Below are positions 50,301-59,840 of a stretch of DNA of 64,000 nucleotides, piece after piece (the first letter of the stretch is position 1; every line of letters starts with the position of its first letter). The stretch comes from Aricia agestis (Eukaryota; Arthropoda; Insecta; Lepidoptera; Lycaenidae), in assembly GCF_905147365.1 (NCBI RefSeq), contig NC_056418.1, positions 216,001 to 280,000 of the forward strand, written 5' to 3'. Made by a program: the position numbers and the translations under genes. Under the pieces are notes generated by a model. The model had not been told where the DNA came from. It saw nothing but the letters and a program-made list of their open reading frames with translations, and made no database searches.

Positions 50301-51930
50301 ATGAAGTTGGATAAAATGAGTTGGAAACTCACCCTTTGGTATCACTCCCGGGTCCATGAAAGTGGCCAGTGTAAAATTGGCCAAAACAAAAAATGTTATG
50401 ACACCTTGGTATGCAGGAACCCATGGGTGGTTGTGCAAATAGAACTGGCAGCTGAAAAAAAAACAGATTAAAATATAAAAAGAAATATTATATTAATACC
50501 TATTTTTCATGATTGTGGCTCACACAACTTCTATGTTGGGATTAAACAAGGAAGTGCTAATCACCATTCACCTCTGCATCACCGAAAAGGAAAAAATAAC
50601 ACACAACCGATCAGAGTATATATTTTAATATTTTTTTTATTATGTTCAGCAAACTAAACAAATGCTCAAAATTGTTACTTAAAGCAATGTTTTTGGTAAT
50701 GATGATATAATATGAATTTTATACATGCATAAGACAAACCTAAAAAAACAATCTAGCCAATAATTAATCTTATCTCCCTTCATTACAATCAATAAGCAAA
50801 TAAAGTCATTATGAATGTGTGACCACACAAAAACTTAAGAAGCTATATAAAAAAATTCTAATGGCACAGTAGGTACTCGGGAGATTAGACAAATATTTTA
50901 TACATTAACAAATAATATAATTTGTTATACTAATTTGTTATGTACAACTTCTTGTCTCTATAACCAAAGTATACTAGTCACAAAATTTCATACTGTTGTT
51001 TGCACCATAACAATTTGTTTGCGTATGCAACAGAAAGAAAGTGATAAGCCAATGTCTATTTCACTACAAAATGTATGCACTCCATGATCAGAATTTACAA
51101 CAAACTGTAAAAAGAGACTGAGAGTGAGGCTTCTTCAATACACTGCCAAAATTAATACCTCGATCGTGGATGATAGCTTATCTATTGTTACCGCAGTCGC
51201 CGTCGACCACTTGGGACTTGAGGCATTAAGTTTGCACTACTACTTACTTACTAATTTCTCTCATAATAACTAGCCTTCTGATTGAAAACAACAACCAGAT
51301 TATAAGACAAAATATACTATATTGAGGACTACATATTAATATCATTATTGCTTTGTTAAATAATGGAATAGATTTTAACAAAGCTAGATGACAATATGTA
51401 ATGCATGAGCAGCACCATTAGGTGCTATGCTATGGTATTATAATCTAATATCTATGTAAGGTATGAGTTAGGCATATAGAATTGTCCCACAAAAACCACA
51501 TCATGGTACATGGTACATTGAATATATATATATAATTAGTGTTATTTATTATTGTAATTACAATATAATCAAGTTTAAAAACACAAAGGGGTCCTACACT
51601 GTGGGAAAAATATGAATTCTAGGTGGCCGAGTGTAAATAGTGGCTTCTCAGTTCTCACCCATGACCAAATGAATGAAAATAAGGAGCGTCTCACATGCGA
51701 CCGAAGCTTGTAAACACATTCATTATAGCAAATCACAAATGGTCCAAAGATATAAATAGAAGTAAATCGACAATCTTGTGTGAAAGTTGTCAAATTAAAA
51801 TGAATTCGATCTCAGTAGATATTCGATAAAGTACTTACGGAAAATAGAAAAATAGAGATGTTGTGCCCAAAAGTAAAGCCCAAGCGAATGTCGCGGGGAT
51901 ATATCTCGTTTTGAGGTCGCATTTGGGCAT
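35303..51930 (-). CDS. Zdhhc8: DHHC palmitoyltransferase, ZDHHC5/8 type, complete
   Basis: Nine exons in phase: 51930-51839, 50451-50333, 46419-46262, 45394-45222, 44116-43922, 43278-43110, 41562-41372, 40707-40555, 35633-35303, giving 526 residues. The enzyme transfers palmitate to cysteines of membrane proteins through an acyl-Cys intermediate. Seen: TM segments at about 10-30, 43-63, 143-163 and 182-206; the Cys-rich domain (C101, C104, H114, C115, C118, C121) leading to DHHC at 126-129; TTNE at 211-214; NPFSRGC after it. REDDFRAPLY and CSHCSVCNHC are typical of ZDHHC5/8. The tail ends YEISV, the ZDHHC5 ending and a PDZ-ligand type. The tail is shorter than in vertebrate ZDHHC5 (about 715 residues), so skipped exons are possible. 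The last exon is extremely GC-rich; the last intron (35634-40554) is the largest. Confidence 0.93.
35634..38824. other. Large last intron of the palmitoyltransferase, left part
   Basis: GC-rich near the exon (35634-36110), then AT-rich. No exon, RNA gene or recognisable element was seen. Confidence 0.4.
38825..39187. mobile_element. hAT-type MITE, near-perfect 8-bp target duplication
   Basis: The ends TAGGGTTGCCATC and (complement) CAGGGTTGCCATCC are terminal inverted repeats. The flanks GTCTGGTG (38817-38824) and GTCCGGTG (39188-39195) agree at 7 of 8. The interior has 'ccggac' and 'ccggat' motifs. It lies in the last palmitoyltransferase intron. Confidence 0.82.
40252..40469. mobile_element. 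MITE with CTACGAATAATAAAAACTAA ends and 8-bp duplication
   Basis: Inverted ends of about 34 bases (CTACGAATAATAAAAACTAA and continuing) are flanked by perfect ATTATTTC duplications (40244-40251, 40470-40477). A half-copy lies at 8910-9000. It is 85 bases downstream, in transcript sense, of the exon 40707-40555. Confidence 0.85.
40903..41004. mobile_element. Hairpin MITE (GACTCAA / CTCTAACAA family), copy 1
   Basis: 'gaaaccgttttgagactcaa' through 'cctactctaacaa' pairs with 'ttgttagagtaggatgtggc' to 'ctgattctgag'. The loop is short (acatgaaatgacg). The same family recurs at 46509-46632. Both are in palmitoyltransferase introns. Confidence 0.8.
41964..42105 (+). repeat. Helitron-like 5' fragment
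   Basis: 'aatattataaatgcgaaagt', a short CTGT tract, then 'accgctaaaccgatttttct' match the 5' region of the Helitron-like elements. It is cut off without a 3' end. Confidence 0.55.
42590..42741. mobile_element. Hairpin MITE (GGGTCAA ends)
   Basis: GGGTCAAATCAGACCGCAAC at the left pairs with the right end, whose complement is GGGTCAATTCAGACCGCAAC, and the arms continue through 'gcgtagatgcgtttct'. It lies in a palmitoyltransferase intron. Flanking TAC and TAA are only partly alike. Confidence 0.75.
43595..43744. mobile_element. GTAC-family MITE, copy c (left end lost)
   Basis: 'gttgattcctaggcagttga' and 'cgtcatttggtcgg' match the family. The right end 'gatgggttctgata' abuts GTAC (43745-43748), which is shared with copy d. 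The left TIR is degraded. Confidence 0.65.
43749..43897. mobile_element. GTAC-flanked MITE, copy d
   Basis: The left end CATCGAGGAAGTTGATTCC and right complement TATCAGAGAAGTTGATTCC are flanked by GTAC at 43745-43748 and 43898-43901. Its right flank is only about 20 bases from the splice donor of the palmitoyltransferase exon 44116-43922. Confidence 0.85.
44541..44865 (+). repeat. LINE-tailed SINE, fullest copy
   Basis: It starts 'tacgtgggagagccatgatt', includes a TTCCCTACCC-type minisatellite (44668-44735), and ends in a poly(A) tract (44851-44865). Its last ~130 bases ('ccggcaacgcacttgcagct' to 'gctcgtttgcccccttatt') match the 3' end of the LINE at 47931-48775, including part of that LINE's coding end. 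No clear tRNA-like head was recognised. Confidence 0.85.
46067..46208. mobile_element. Hairpin MITE (GGACCTGTTTCGCC ends)
   Basis: The left arm GGACCTGTTTCGCCACTTCC pairs with the right arm complement GGGCCTGTTTTACCACTTCC. Inner blocks 'aggctatccataactt' and 'aagttgtggatagcct' also pair. TTA and TAA flank it. It lies 53 bases from the palmitoyltransferase exon 46419-46262, on the downstream side. Confidence 0.8.
46509..46632. mobile_element. Hairpin MITE (GACTCAA / CTCTAACAA family), copy 2
   Basis: 'aaaccgttctgagactcaaa' to 'cctgctctaacaa' pairs with 'ttgttagagtaagaca' to 'ttgtttgagtctcaaaact'. It is homologous to 40903-41004 and sits 89 bases upstream, in transcript sense, of exon 46419-46262. 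Confidence 0.8.
46690..47060 (-). repeat. tRNA-headed SINE
   Basis: On the minus strand it starts near 47060 with a tRNA-like head: box A-like 'ggtccagtgctttagagcgt' and box B-like GGGTTCGATTC (near 46995-47005). It then runs to a simple ATT-type tail at 46695-46705. The head resembles a tRNA but lacks an intact acceptor-stem context, so SINE rather than gene. Confidence 0.8.
47100..47930. other. Palmitoyltransferase intron stretch without recognised features
   Basis: No exon or element boundary was recognised between the SINE and the LINE fragment. The part next to 47931 may be decayed upstream sequence of that LINE. Confidence 0.35.
47931..48775 (+). mobile_element. 5'-truncated CR1-like LINE with intact C-terminal frame
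   Basis: The frame 47931-48686 (251 residues) is the C-terminal third of a non-LTR reverse transcriptase: SEWGRRNLVQFNLTKTQ, VRPHMEYCSHLWAGA, LDRIQRRAARIV, FSRNFLPRTVKLWNELS. It ends at a stop, then a 3' UTR with 'tcaggtgacccgtttgctcg' and a short A-tract (48764-48772). The catalytic core and endonuclease are absent. It is antisense within a palmitoyltransferase intron, and shares its tail with the SINEs at 44541-44865 and 26357-26680. Confidence 0.88.
48790..50332. other. Palmitoyltransferase intron 2, right part; little recognised
   Basis: 49300-49950 contains several short open frames with no family features. 50067-50095 holds a G-run with a matching C-run at 50100-50109 (gggcagctgcccc), a local hairpin. 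No exon was recognised. Confidence 0.35.
50452..51838. other. Palmitoyltransferase intron 1, AT-rich
   Basis: No exon, RNA gene or clear element was recognised. The short open frame 51793-51575 has no family features. Confidence 0.4.
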
Positions 51931-52369
51931 ATTGTGTCAATTTTACTTCTCAAAAAGTAAATTTAACTCGATTTTACTCACTACGGACCAACATGGCCGC
52001 GCCTAATAATAATGGCAGATTAAAAAACTGCCACAGATTACTAGTATATATTTGTAGACAGATAAGCGTCTTAGAAGAGTTTGACGGCTCACGAATTGAC
52101 ATTTGATGCGACAGCTAGCGCCATCTTAAATTGGGGCGATAAAACTCCACAGGCGTGTATGTGTGCGTTTATGTTTGTATGTTTGTATTAGGATATTATG
52201 GGGATGGGATATCCTTGTCAGATTTTTATGTTTCAATTAACTTGAATTTGTAAAAACTGAGTTTATTAAGTTTAGTTCACATAACAATACACAATTTTCA
52301 CAAAAACAAAGTCTTTGAAACATAAAAATCCGACATTATAAAACAAATAAAAACAAAATTTTGACGAAT

Positions 52370-53000
52370 ATGATTATTTATTGTTTTTGGTCAATATAAA
52401 GTCCCTGCCACCGGTTCGCTGACCCACCCACCGAGAAGAACCGGCGTAAGAAACTCGATGAGCCTATTTTTTTAAACAAACAATGCTAGAATACATAGTT
52501 ACATCATAAACACTGTGTTTAGATAAAATTGAATTCGTAAAATAAAAGTTAAAACATTTTGTTATGCATCAATCAATCAAAACTAATTAATTTACATTCA
52601 ATTAAAATTAAACTGAGTTTACAACGTTACATTCATAACACTGTTCAATCAAGTGTTTTAAAATAGTTAGAAAATTTATAATAACGGGTTTTTTGTTAAT
52701 CTAGCTCAATCCATAATTTACTGCTAAGATTTAGAAAAATATATATTACGTTATACATGTTTGTATAACAATTGATAATAAATAGTCTGAAGATTTTTTA
52801 ACAATCTACCTACAGTTTGCATTTTTTCCGTAAAACATTTTGTTATGCATCACTCAATCAAAACTTATTATTCACATTCAATAGAAATTAAGCTGAGTTT
52901 GCAACGTTACATTCATAACACTATTCAATCAAGTGTTTTGAAATAGTTACAGAAATGTTATAATTATTCATAATAACGGGTATTTGTTAATCTTAAACTA
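52370..53000 (-). repeat. LINE 3' UTR remnant with a tandem duplication
   Basis: 'accggttcg' and 'gaagaaccggcgtaagaaac' (52411-52455) match the 3' UTR of the LINE at 5960-7145. Beyond it a block of about 150 bases is repeated: 52550-52700 and 52838-53000 ('acattttgttatgcatca', 'gcaacgttacattcataaca' against 'acaacgttacattcataaca'). Confidence 0.6.
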
Positions 53001-53522
53001 GCACGAGTCGGCGCATGAGTACCGAAAACTATTCCACCTCAATTTTTTTATGTGATCCTCTTCAAATTGCCCTCCTGATGATATAAATGCATGTTGCCAG
53101 GGCGCAACCCGGTGCTATATTGTTTAAACAAACATTGTTAAAACAATTGCAAAGAATTGTTATTTTTCAACCGAACAAATTAATATTCTTTATTATAATA
53201 AATATTCTTTATTGAAATACCAATAAAAAAGGTCCTATGACTTTTTACGATAAAGTTAATATTTTTAAAGATACGAATTTTTAAAGGTTCGAAAAACCTC
53301 AAATTTGGGTACTTTCGACCGATGAAAAATATATTTAAAAAATAATAATGTCAAAGTAATATATTTTTTAAATTCTGTATACAATAGTCAATAACATTGA
53401 TAATAGAGATTTCAAAAAATTTCATTGTTTATATCTTTTTTTTATCTTAGCAAAAGTAGACAAAAATTGTGTTTTTGTACAATTACTCCCTTAAACAATT
53501 ACTTTATTTTAATTTTATTATT

Positions 53523-54020
53523 AATTATTAAAGTACAAATATAATTAAAGATTTGATGAAAATTTCAAGTGCCTAACTGATACTATTATTGATTACGAGC
53601 AAAAAAGGCCAAAAAAAAACACGTTTCTTGTATGGGAGCCTCCCTTAAATAATATACTTTATTTTATTTTTAGTATTTGTAGTTATAGCGGCAACAGATA
53701 TACACAATCTGTGAAAATTCAGCATTCTTAATAATAGGGTTTACTAAGATTTCGTTGTCTGTCCGTCTGCCTGTTTGTCTATATGTCTCCAGGCTGTATC
53801 TGAAGAACCGCTATAGCTAGATTTCTGACATTTTTTCAGGTTGTGTATTTCTGTTGCCGCTATAAGAACAAACACTAGAAATAAAATAAAGTCAATATTT
53901 AGGGGGGCTCCCATACAAGAAACGTGATTTTTTTTGGCCTTTTTTGCTCGTAATCAATAATAGTAACAGCGAGGAACTTGAAAATTTCACGAAATCCTTA
54001 ATTATATTTGTAATTTAATA
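53523..54020. mobile_element. Inverted repeat with ~190-base arms
   Basis: The left arm (53523-53720: 'ttattgattacgagcaaaaa', 'tttcttgtatgggagcctcc', 'tatagcggcaacaga') is answered by the right arm (53833-54020) as its reverse complement with scattered differences. It ends directly at the start of the Helitron at 54022. A fragment of the arm recurs near 22690-22790. Confidence 0.75.
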
Positions 54021-54021
54021 A

Positions 54022-55520
54022 TCTCTAAATAGTATAAAACAAAGTCGCTTTCCGCTGTCTGTATGTATGTGTGTGTGTATGTATGCTTAGATCTTTAAAA
54101 CTACTCAACGGATTTTGATGCGGTTTTTTTTAATAGATTGAGTGTTTCAAGAGGAAGGTTTATATGTATAACATATGCATAATATGGTAGAGAAACACTG
54201 ATAATTTTAGAGGTTTCTAATGTTATGTCGTAAATAAATTCATTTTTTTGCGTTTATATTGCAAACGCTGGCTAAACCCTACGAGATAGATCAAAATAAT
54301 GTACCACAGTATTGTACACCTTAATAAGGTAAACAAAAAAGTCCGCGATGGTATATGTCTATTTCTTAGGGATAACTCACAATAGCCATTTTTGTTCTTT
54401 ACTTTTTACGAAAAATAATGGCTTATTTACGAAGCGATTTTGACAATTTACAACATTAACCCTTATCCAAATAAACATGTTTGGAAGCTAAGACATTAAA
54501 TGTAGATTATAATTGTCTTTTACACTATACAATTTCGATCAATACTTTAGAAGTTTTCAAACGTATAAACTTACGCGGAATCAAAAAATATGTCGCGCGG
54601 CGGCGGCCGAGGGACATAGCGGTTACGGCGGAACCGGCCGGGGGCTCTCATAAGCTTCGGGCTTATGTTATTGTAGTAGATAGTGTATTTCGTCATTGTG
54701 TGGTTGTGCAGACGGTAACGCAGAGGAGCAACCACAGCGCTTTCTTTCAGATATTCATTGTTTCTGGTTCTTTGGTTTCTGAATTGTCGATAAAAATATA
54801 TTTGACTTGGTTAGAAAAACGGACTTTTGTTTTTGCTTTGCGATTGGGTTATTTGTTGCTTTGTGGGTATTACTATACGATCATGCCTGGAAGACGTCGT
54901 CGTTCGAACATAGGTCGTAGTACAGTGAATGCCAAAAGAGCACGTTCAGCAAGAGATGAAGAATCGTCAACGGAACGTGAGACTCGCCTCAGCCAGAATA
55001 GTGATAGATATCGGATACAGAGAGAAAGAGAATCGTCTGTAGAGCGTGAGGCTCGCCTCAGTCGGAAAAATGATAGAATTCGGATACAGAGAGAAAGAGA
55101 ATCGTCTGTAGAGCGTGAGGCTCGCCTCAGTCGGAAAAATGATAGAATTCGTATACAGAGAGAAAGAGAATAGTCTGTAGAGCGTGAGGCTCGCCTCAGC
55201 CAGAATAGTGATAGAAATCGAATACAGAGAGAAAGAGAATCGTCTGTAGAGCGTGAGGCTCGCCTCAGCCAGAATAGTGATAGAAATCGAATACAGAGAG
55301 AAAGAGAATCATCTGTAGAGCGTGAGGCTCGCCTCAGCCAGGATAGGGATAGGCATAGAATACAGAGAGCAAGAAAATCATCCGCACAGACACATAGCAA
55401 CACCGAACAAAACGAACAACCAAACAGCCACAGACCCGAGAGAGTAACTAATTCATGGGTAAATAAAGAAAATTCTGCCAATTTTTGCGAAACTTTCATC
55501 GTTTACGCAGCACAATAGGA
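54022..55520 (+). mobile_element. 5' part of a protein-coding Helitron
   Basis: It starts TC after A (54021|54022) with 'tctctaaatagtataaaaca', the Helitron 5' form. A frame from ATG 54882 reads MPGRRRRSNIGRSTVNAKRA followed by Arg/Glu-rich tandem repeats, as in the N-terminal leader of Helitron Rep/helicase proteins. The frame stops at a TAG at 55171-55173, but the same reading resumes to about 55515. No Rep or helicase domain follows, so this is a truncated, inactivated copy. The antisense open frame across the repeats is a shadow. Confidence 0.7.
54982..55350 (+). repeat. 69-bp coding tandem repeat
   Basis: About 5.3 units of 69 bases (23 residues: core RIQRERESSVEREARLS) lie inside the Helitron leader frame. 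Spacing is exact, for example 'ctcgcctcag' at 54983 and 55052. One unit carries the CAG-to-TAG-type stop (tcg to tag context) that breaks the frame. Confidence 0.9.
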
Positions 55521-55600
55521 AAAATCACCCGATTTTGAAACATTCTTCATTGGTGCTCCGCTCCTATTGGTCTTAGCGTGATAATATATTATAGGCTACA

Positions 55601-55760
55601 TCCTACTAATATTATAAAGGCGAAAGTTTGTTTGGATGTATGGATGTGTGGATGTTTGTTACTCTTTCACGCAAAAACTACTGAATGGATTTTAATGAAA
55701 CTTTACAACTTTATACATCAGAATAACACATAGGCTACAATTTTAACCGACTTTCAAAAT
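55601..55760 (+). repeat. Helitron-like 5' fragment
   Basis: 'TCctactaatattataaagg' and 'ctactgaatggattttaatg' match the family 5' region. The 3' end is missing, and the sequence runs into an AACCGACTT-type segment. Confidence 0.5.
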
Positions 55761-56212
55761 GGGGGAGGTGTTATGTTCGTTTTCTTATATTCAACGATTA
55801 CTCCGCCGTATGTTACCCGATTTTTATATTCACAAAAGTGGTGATCTGATGAAGGATCCATAAGTAATCGAGGGAACTCCTCAAAACTTATAGGGAAACG
55901 TGTGGTGACTTCGGTTTCGTGAGAAGTATTCTAAGCATATGCTACCAACAAGTAAGATTTTGCACCGAGATATACCTGGTATACCGTGGTTCGGAAGGTG
56001 CTGAGAGAACTCCTGATTCTTTATAGATACAAGTTTGGGAGTTTCGGCGTTGTTTTAAGAACAGGAACCATATGCTACTATGCAAATTACATTCATCATC
56101 ATCATCATCATCATCAGTACCATATTATACCATTTCATAGTCTTTTAGATCGAGACTCAAGTTTGTCAAGCGATAATTAAAAAAAAATCTTTATTTTATT
56201 TCTAAAAATAGT

Positions 56213-56350
56213 TTGACGACCTCTGTATCTCAGTGGTGAGCGCGTTGGTAGCTCAAGCCGGAGGTTGCGGGTTCAAATCCCGCCGACGGAACAAAAAGGC
56301 CAGAGTCAGACTGACGTGGTGTGAAGTGTCCATAGATATTATTACTATTA
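56213..56350 (+). repeat. tRNA-related SINE, fullest copy
   Basis: Box A-like 'atctcagtggtgagcgcgtt' (56227-56246) and box B GGGTTCAAATCCC (56269-56281) are correctly spaced. They are followed by a body 'cagactgacgtggtgtgaag' and an ATT-rich tail. The 3' body also occurs at 8164-8216. The head does not fold as an intact tRNA, so I do not call a tRNA gene. Confidence 0.82.
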
Positions 56351-56418
56351 TTCTTTTTATATTCATTTAAAAAGTCAACCATTTTTTAGATCTAATGATT
56401 TGTCATGTGTGTCTATAC

Positions 56419-56621
56419 TAGGGTTGTCAACTATACTGTTTTTCACTAAATTATACTTTTTACTGTTGAACAAAAATAAAGTACCTCTTAAAATACTGTT
56501 TTCAGCATCAAAATGAGATAATAAATAAATAAAATACTGTTCATTTTTCTAAAATACTGTTTGATAATATTTGAGAGATCTGAATATACTCTATTTCTTG
56601 TGAAAAAAGTTGGCAACCCTA
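56419..56621. mobile_element. Short hAT-type MITE
   Basis: The ends TAGGGTTGTCAAC and (complement) TAGGGTTGCCAAC are inverted repeats. The flanks GTCTATAC (56411-56418) and GTCGATAC (56622-56629) agree at 7 of 8. It is similar in its end sequence to 38825-39187. The interior is AT-rich and non-coding. Confidence 0.82.
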
Positions 56622-57049
56622 GTCGATACAGCTGACGTTAATAGCACATTTGTTTTATTATACTATTGTGTCATACAATAATTTTTAATATAAAGACAAG
56701 TTACTTACTTGAAGCAACCTCAACTTCTATAGGATTTTGTAATACACATCCCGCATCATCAACCACTTGATTTCCTGAAACATTCATAAAATATATTATA
56801 ATATATTGAAGTATTGCCTTTCCTTTTCAAAAATTATCTAGGAATCCTGTACTATATTGTATTAATGTGTACATATTATTACATTACATCACTACTTACG
56901 GTAGGTAAATCAGTGTTTAATGACTCTGCACAGGGAAAATGTGTATCTGTAAAGATGATAATATAATCTTGTGATGAATAACATTAAACTCAACAAACCA
57001 TATTCCAATACAAAATTATCTACTTTGTGTGTGTTGTTTTATTATTAAA

Positions 57050-57736
57050 CTAGCTGTTGCCCGCGACTTCGTCCGCGTGGACTTCAGTTTATAGCGCGCG
57101 ATTTCAACAAAATTGGTGTCAAAAGCTTTTATAAAAAAACCCTGGTACCCCTTAAATCAATACAGCTGTGCAGTGTCACACAATAAGTATTTCATTTTTT
57201 TATATTAAACTTTATATTTTATGCCAAATGTTAAAGCTTATTTAGCCCCCCAATTACACAACTTTACCCATAAACTATTTATCATACATATTTATCATAT
57301 TTATCACTGCACAGATAAAGCTGAGTTATTTAATACCGTAGAATAGATATAACAATCGAAAAAAATCGAAACTTAAATGTAAGATGATACCACGTCTTAT
57401 AGGAAGACTTTGAGCAAGCGTCAGCGCGATGTAGAAGACGCACGGCGCCATCTATTATGAATTGTTGGAACTAACTTAATTTGAACAAATTTACACATTT
57501 TCACCCCCTTACAACCCTTTTTAAAAAAGTAGCCTATGTCCTTTCTCAGGCTTTAGATAATCTGTATACAAAATTTCATTACAATCGGTTCGGTAGTTTT
57601 GGCGTTTGGCGTGAAAGCGAGACTGACAGACAGACAGACAGACAGATATACTTTTGGCGTTTGGCGTGAAAGCGAGACTGACAGACAGACAGACAGACAG
57701 ACAGAGATACTTTCGCATTTATAATATTAGTATAGA
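57050..57736 (-). mobile_element. Helitron-like element, minus strand
   Basis: The plus-strand left edge CTAG (57050-57053) and 'ctgttgcccgcgacttcgtc' form the Helitron 3' end. The right edge 'aatattagtataga' is its 5' TC start. It contains a doubled 'ggcgtttggcgtgaaagcga' plus CAGA tract. It appears inserted at A|T into the element whose 3' half follows at 57737-57971. Confidence 0.75.
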
Positions 57737-57971
57737 TTATGTGCACACTGCACAGCTGTTTTTGTGTATTTTGATTAATTAAGGGCCGCGCTACACCGGA
57801 ATGGCAGTGGCGAGGCGAGCACTTTCAGCGCTGCCATTCCGGTGTAGCGCGGCCCTAAGAGGGGTACCACTTACCAGGGTTTTAAATTTTTTTTAAATTT
57901 GACACAAATTTTGTTGACACCGCGCGCTATAAACTAAAGTCCACGCGGACGAAGTCGCGGGCAACAGCTAG
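57737..57971 (+). mobile_element. Helitron-like 3' half, split by two insertions
   Basis: 'tatgtgcacactgcacagct' to 'gcgggcaacag' CTAG (57968-57971) matches 15227-15366. A 73-bp hairpin MITE has inserted at 57783-57855. Confidence 0.75.
57783..57855. mobile_element. 73-bp hairpin MITE inside a Helitron
   Basis: GGGCCGCGCTACACCGGAAT, continuing for 24 bases, is followed by a short loop and the exact complement. TAA lies on both sides (57780-57782, 57856-57858). The sister Helitron at 14396-15366 lacks it (near 15262-15271). Confidence 0.85.
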
Positions 57972-58264
57972 TTATGAATAAAAACAATATTATATAGTAA
58001 AGTAGGTATGATTAGTTCTGTTACAAATTACAATAATAAAGTAAAAAATAAAACGCCATCTGTTTTCATATTTGAGAATTAAAATGTTGATTGCATTGAT
58101 ATATTTTCTGGATGGAATATAGGCCAACACGGTACACTCAAACTCCTTTATTTTAGAGCGCCTTCTGTTGTCAGCTTGTCACATATATTAGAAATGCAGT
58201 AGGAGTTCTATAAGATAAGATAGATTGATTATTATTATACCAAGTGATTATATTCATAAACATA

Positions 58265-58761
58265 ATATTCTAACGTATTAAAAACTATAAACAAAAACAT
58301 ACTAACTAATAAGTATGATTAGTTCTATGTTACAATAAAGTAAAAATTAAAACGCCATCTGTTGAATCGTATTAGAACTAAAATGTTCATTGCATCGATA
58401 TATTTCTGGATTTTTTATAATATTATACATAAATTAATACATTAAAGATTTTTGAAATATTATTTTAATACACATCCAAGACCCAGGAACATTGAAAACT
58501 TTTTGTTCCGCCTGCGGGACTCGAACCCAGGACCCCCGGGATGAGCGCTGGCCACGCGCAATGCGAATTCATTTTCATCGATATTTTCATGGAAATAATA
58601 TATTTTCCCACACCAAAATGTAGCCTATGTCCTTTCTCAGACTCTAGAATAACTGTGTACAAAATTTCATTGCAATCGGTTCAGTAGTTTTGGCGTGAAA
58701 GCGAGACAGACAGACAGATAGACAGACAGAAATACTTTCGCATTTATAATATTAGTATGGA
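58265..58761 (-). mobile_element. Helitron-like element carrying a SINE core, copy 2 (inverted)
   Basis: The reverse complement of 13889-14390 with few differences, including the box-B-like 'gggactcgaaccc' (58515-58527) and the flanking 'aagacccaggaacattgaaa'. A partial third copy of its tail region lies at 58000-58110. The CTGT tract is much shorter than in copy 1. Confidence 0.8.
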
Positions 58762-58839
58762 TTATGACCCATTGGTACTTTTCATAGTCATTTAGATCAA
58801 GATTCGATTTTGTCAAGCGATTTAACAAATATTTATTTG

Positions 58840-59178
58840 TTTGATTGAACACGTTAATCATAGGAACTATTGGTCCGATAAAAAAAATATTTTAGTGTTA
58901 GATAGCTCATTTATCAAAGAAGGCTGTAGGCTATTTTATCACGCTAACTAATAGGACCGAAGAAACAGAGGAAATGTGGTTAAAACGGAAAATTATTAGC
59001 AATAATAATAATAATTATTATTATTATCTCACGAACTACTAAAGCAATTTTGTATGTTATTTGGCACAGATATAGAGTAGACTACGTGAAGAGAGATAAG
59101 CTATTTTGTTGTGAAAAAATGTACGAATTCCGTAAAATTCCTAATAATTACGCGAGCGAAGCCGCGTGGGACATCTAG
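58840..59178 (+). mobile_element. Helitron-like element, 3' end intact
   Basis: It is related to 3238-3792 and ends 'gcgagcgaagccgcgtgg' and CTAG (59175-59178) followed by T. An AAT/ATT simple repeat (59000-59027) has expanded in the middle. Confidence 0.65.
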
Positions 59179-59229
59179 TTTATAATATAAAGTAAGATAA
59201 ATTTGGCTCAAGGGCGCAAACTTTAGTGC

Positions 59230-59701
59230 GTCAAGAAAGTGAAGAAATTAAAAAGTGCGAATTAAACATTGCGAACATGTCGCGAACTTTGCGAGTGTGG
59301 ATCAGTAAATTTGGCAGAATACGCGATCCGCGGCGCGCTGTCGCGCGCGAGTGTGGATCGGCAGTTACAGATAATGACTGATAATGACGTCTATTGTTGT
59401 TATTTTTTTGTTCTGCACTGTCTGGCGGCGCGACTAGTAGGGAAAAACGCGAGAGTGTACAGTAAATAGTAATGCGCTCGCTTTCCTCGCGAGACCCTTT
59501 GTCTCGGGCGCAAAATACCGACACCGGACCGAGAGGGTCCGAGATAGAATAGGCGAGACGAGGCGAGCACACCCATTTACACTCTCGCACTCGGGCCGCC
59601 TCGCTGTGTCTCGGCGAGAGTGTACAGCCGACATAACAAGATTGATTTGAAAGGGATGACATTACGATGTTGTCACTTTTTATTTTCTTCTCTTTCTTGA
59701 C
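59230..59701. mobile_element. MITE with GTCAAGAAAG ends and CpG-rich core
   Basis: The left end GTCAAGAAAGTGAAGAAATT and right complement GTCAAGAAAGAGAAGAAAAT are inverted repeats of about 30 bases. A solo end lies at 16908-16970 ('gtcaacaaagtgaagaaatt'). The GC-rich interior gives long open frames that I regard as chance. Confidence 0.7.
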
Positions 59702-59840
59702 AGGCTATACATAGTACACGGGCTTCGATGCGAGCCGCGAGTCTCGTACTCTCGTATGCTGTATGAAGCCCATGTCTGGCAGCACAGATTACTAATATAT
59801 GTTTGTAGATCTGGCAGACTGGCGGGACTGGCGCCGGTTA

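Noticed and set aside
54873..55499. 208-residue minus-strand frame of Leu/Arg/Ser repeats
   Set aside because: It is the antisense reading of the 69-bp Helitron leader repeat, so it is a shadow.
56213..56300. Possible tRNA gene
   Set aside because: Box A and B are present, but no intact cloverleaf was found and a SINE body and tail follow, with a second 3' copy at 8164.
59231..59662. 143-residue minus-strand frame
   Set aside because: It lies inside a MITE with CpG-rich core and inverted ends; there are no protein family features.
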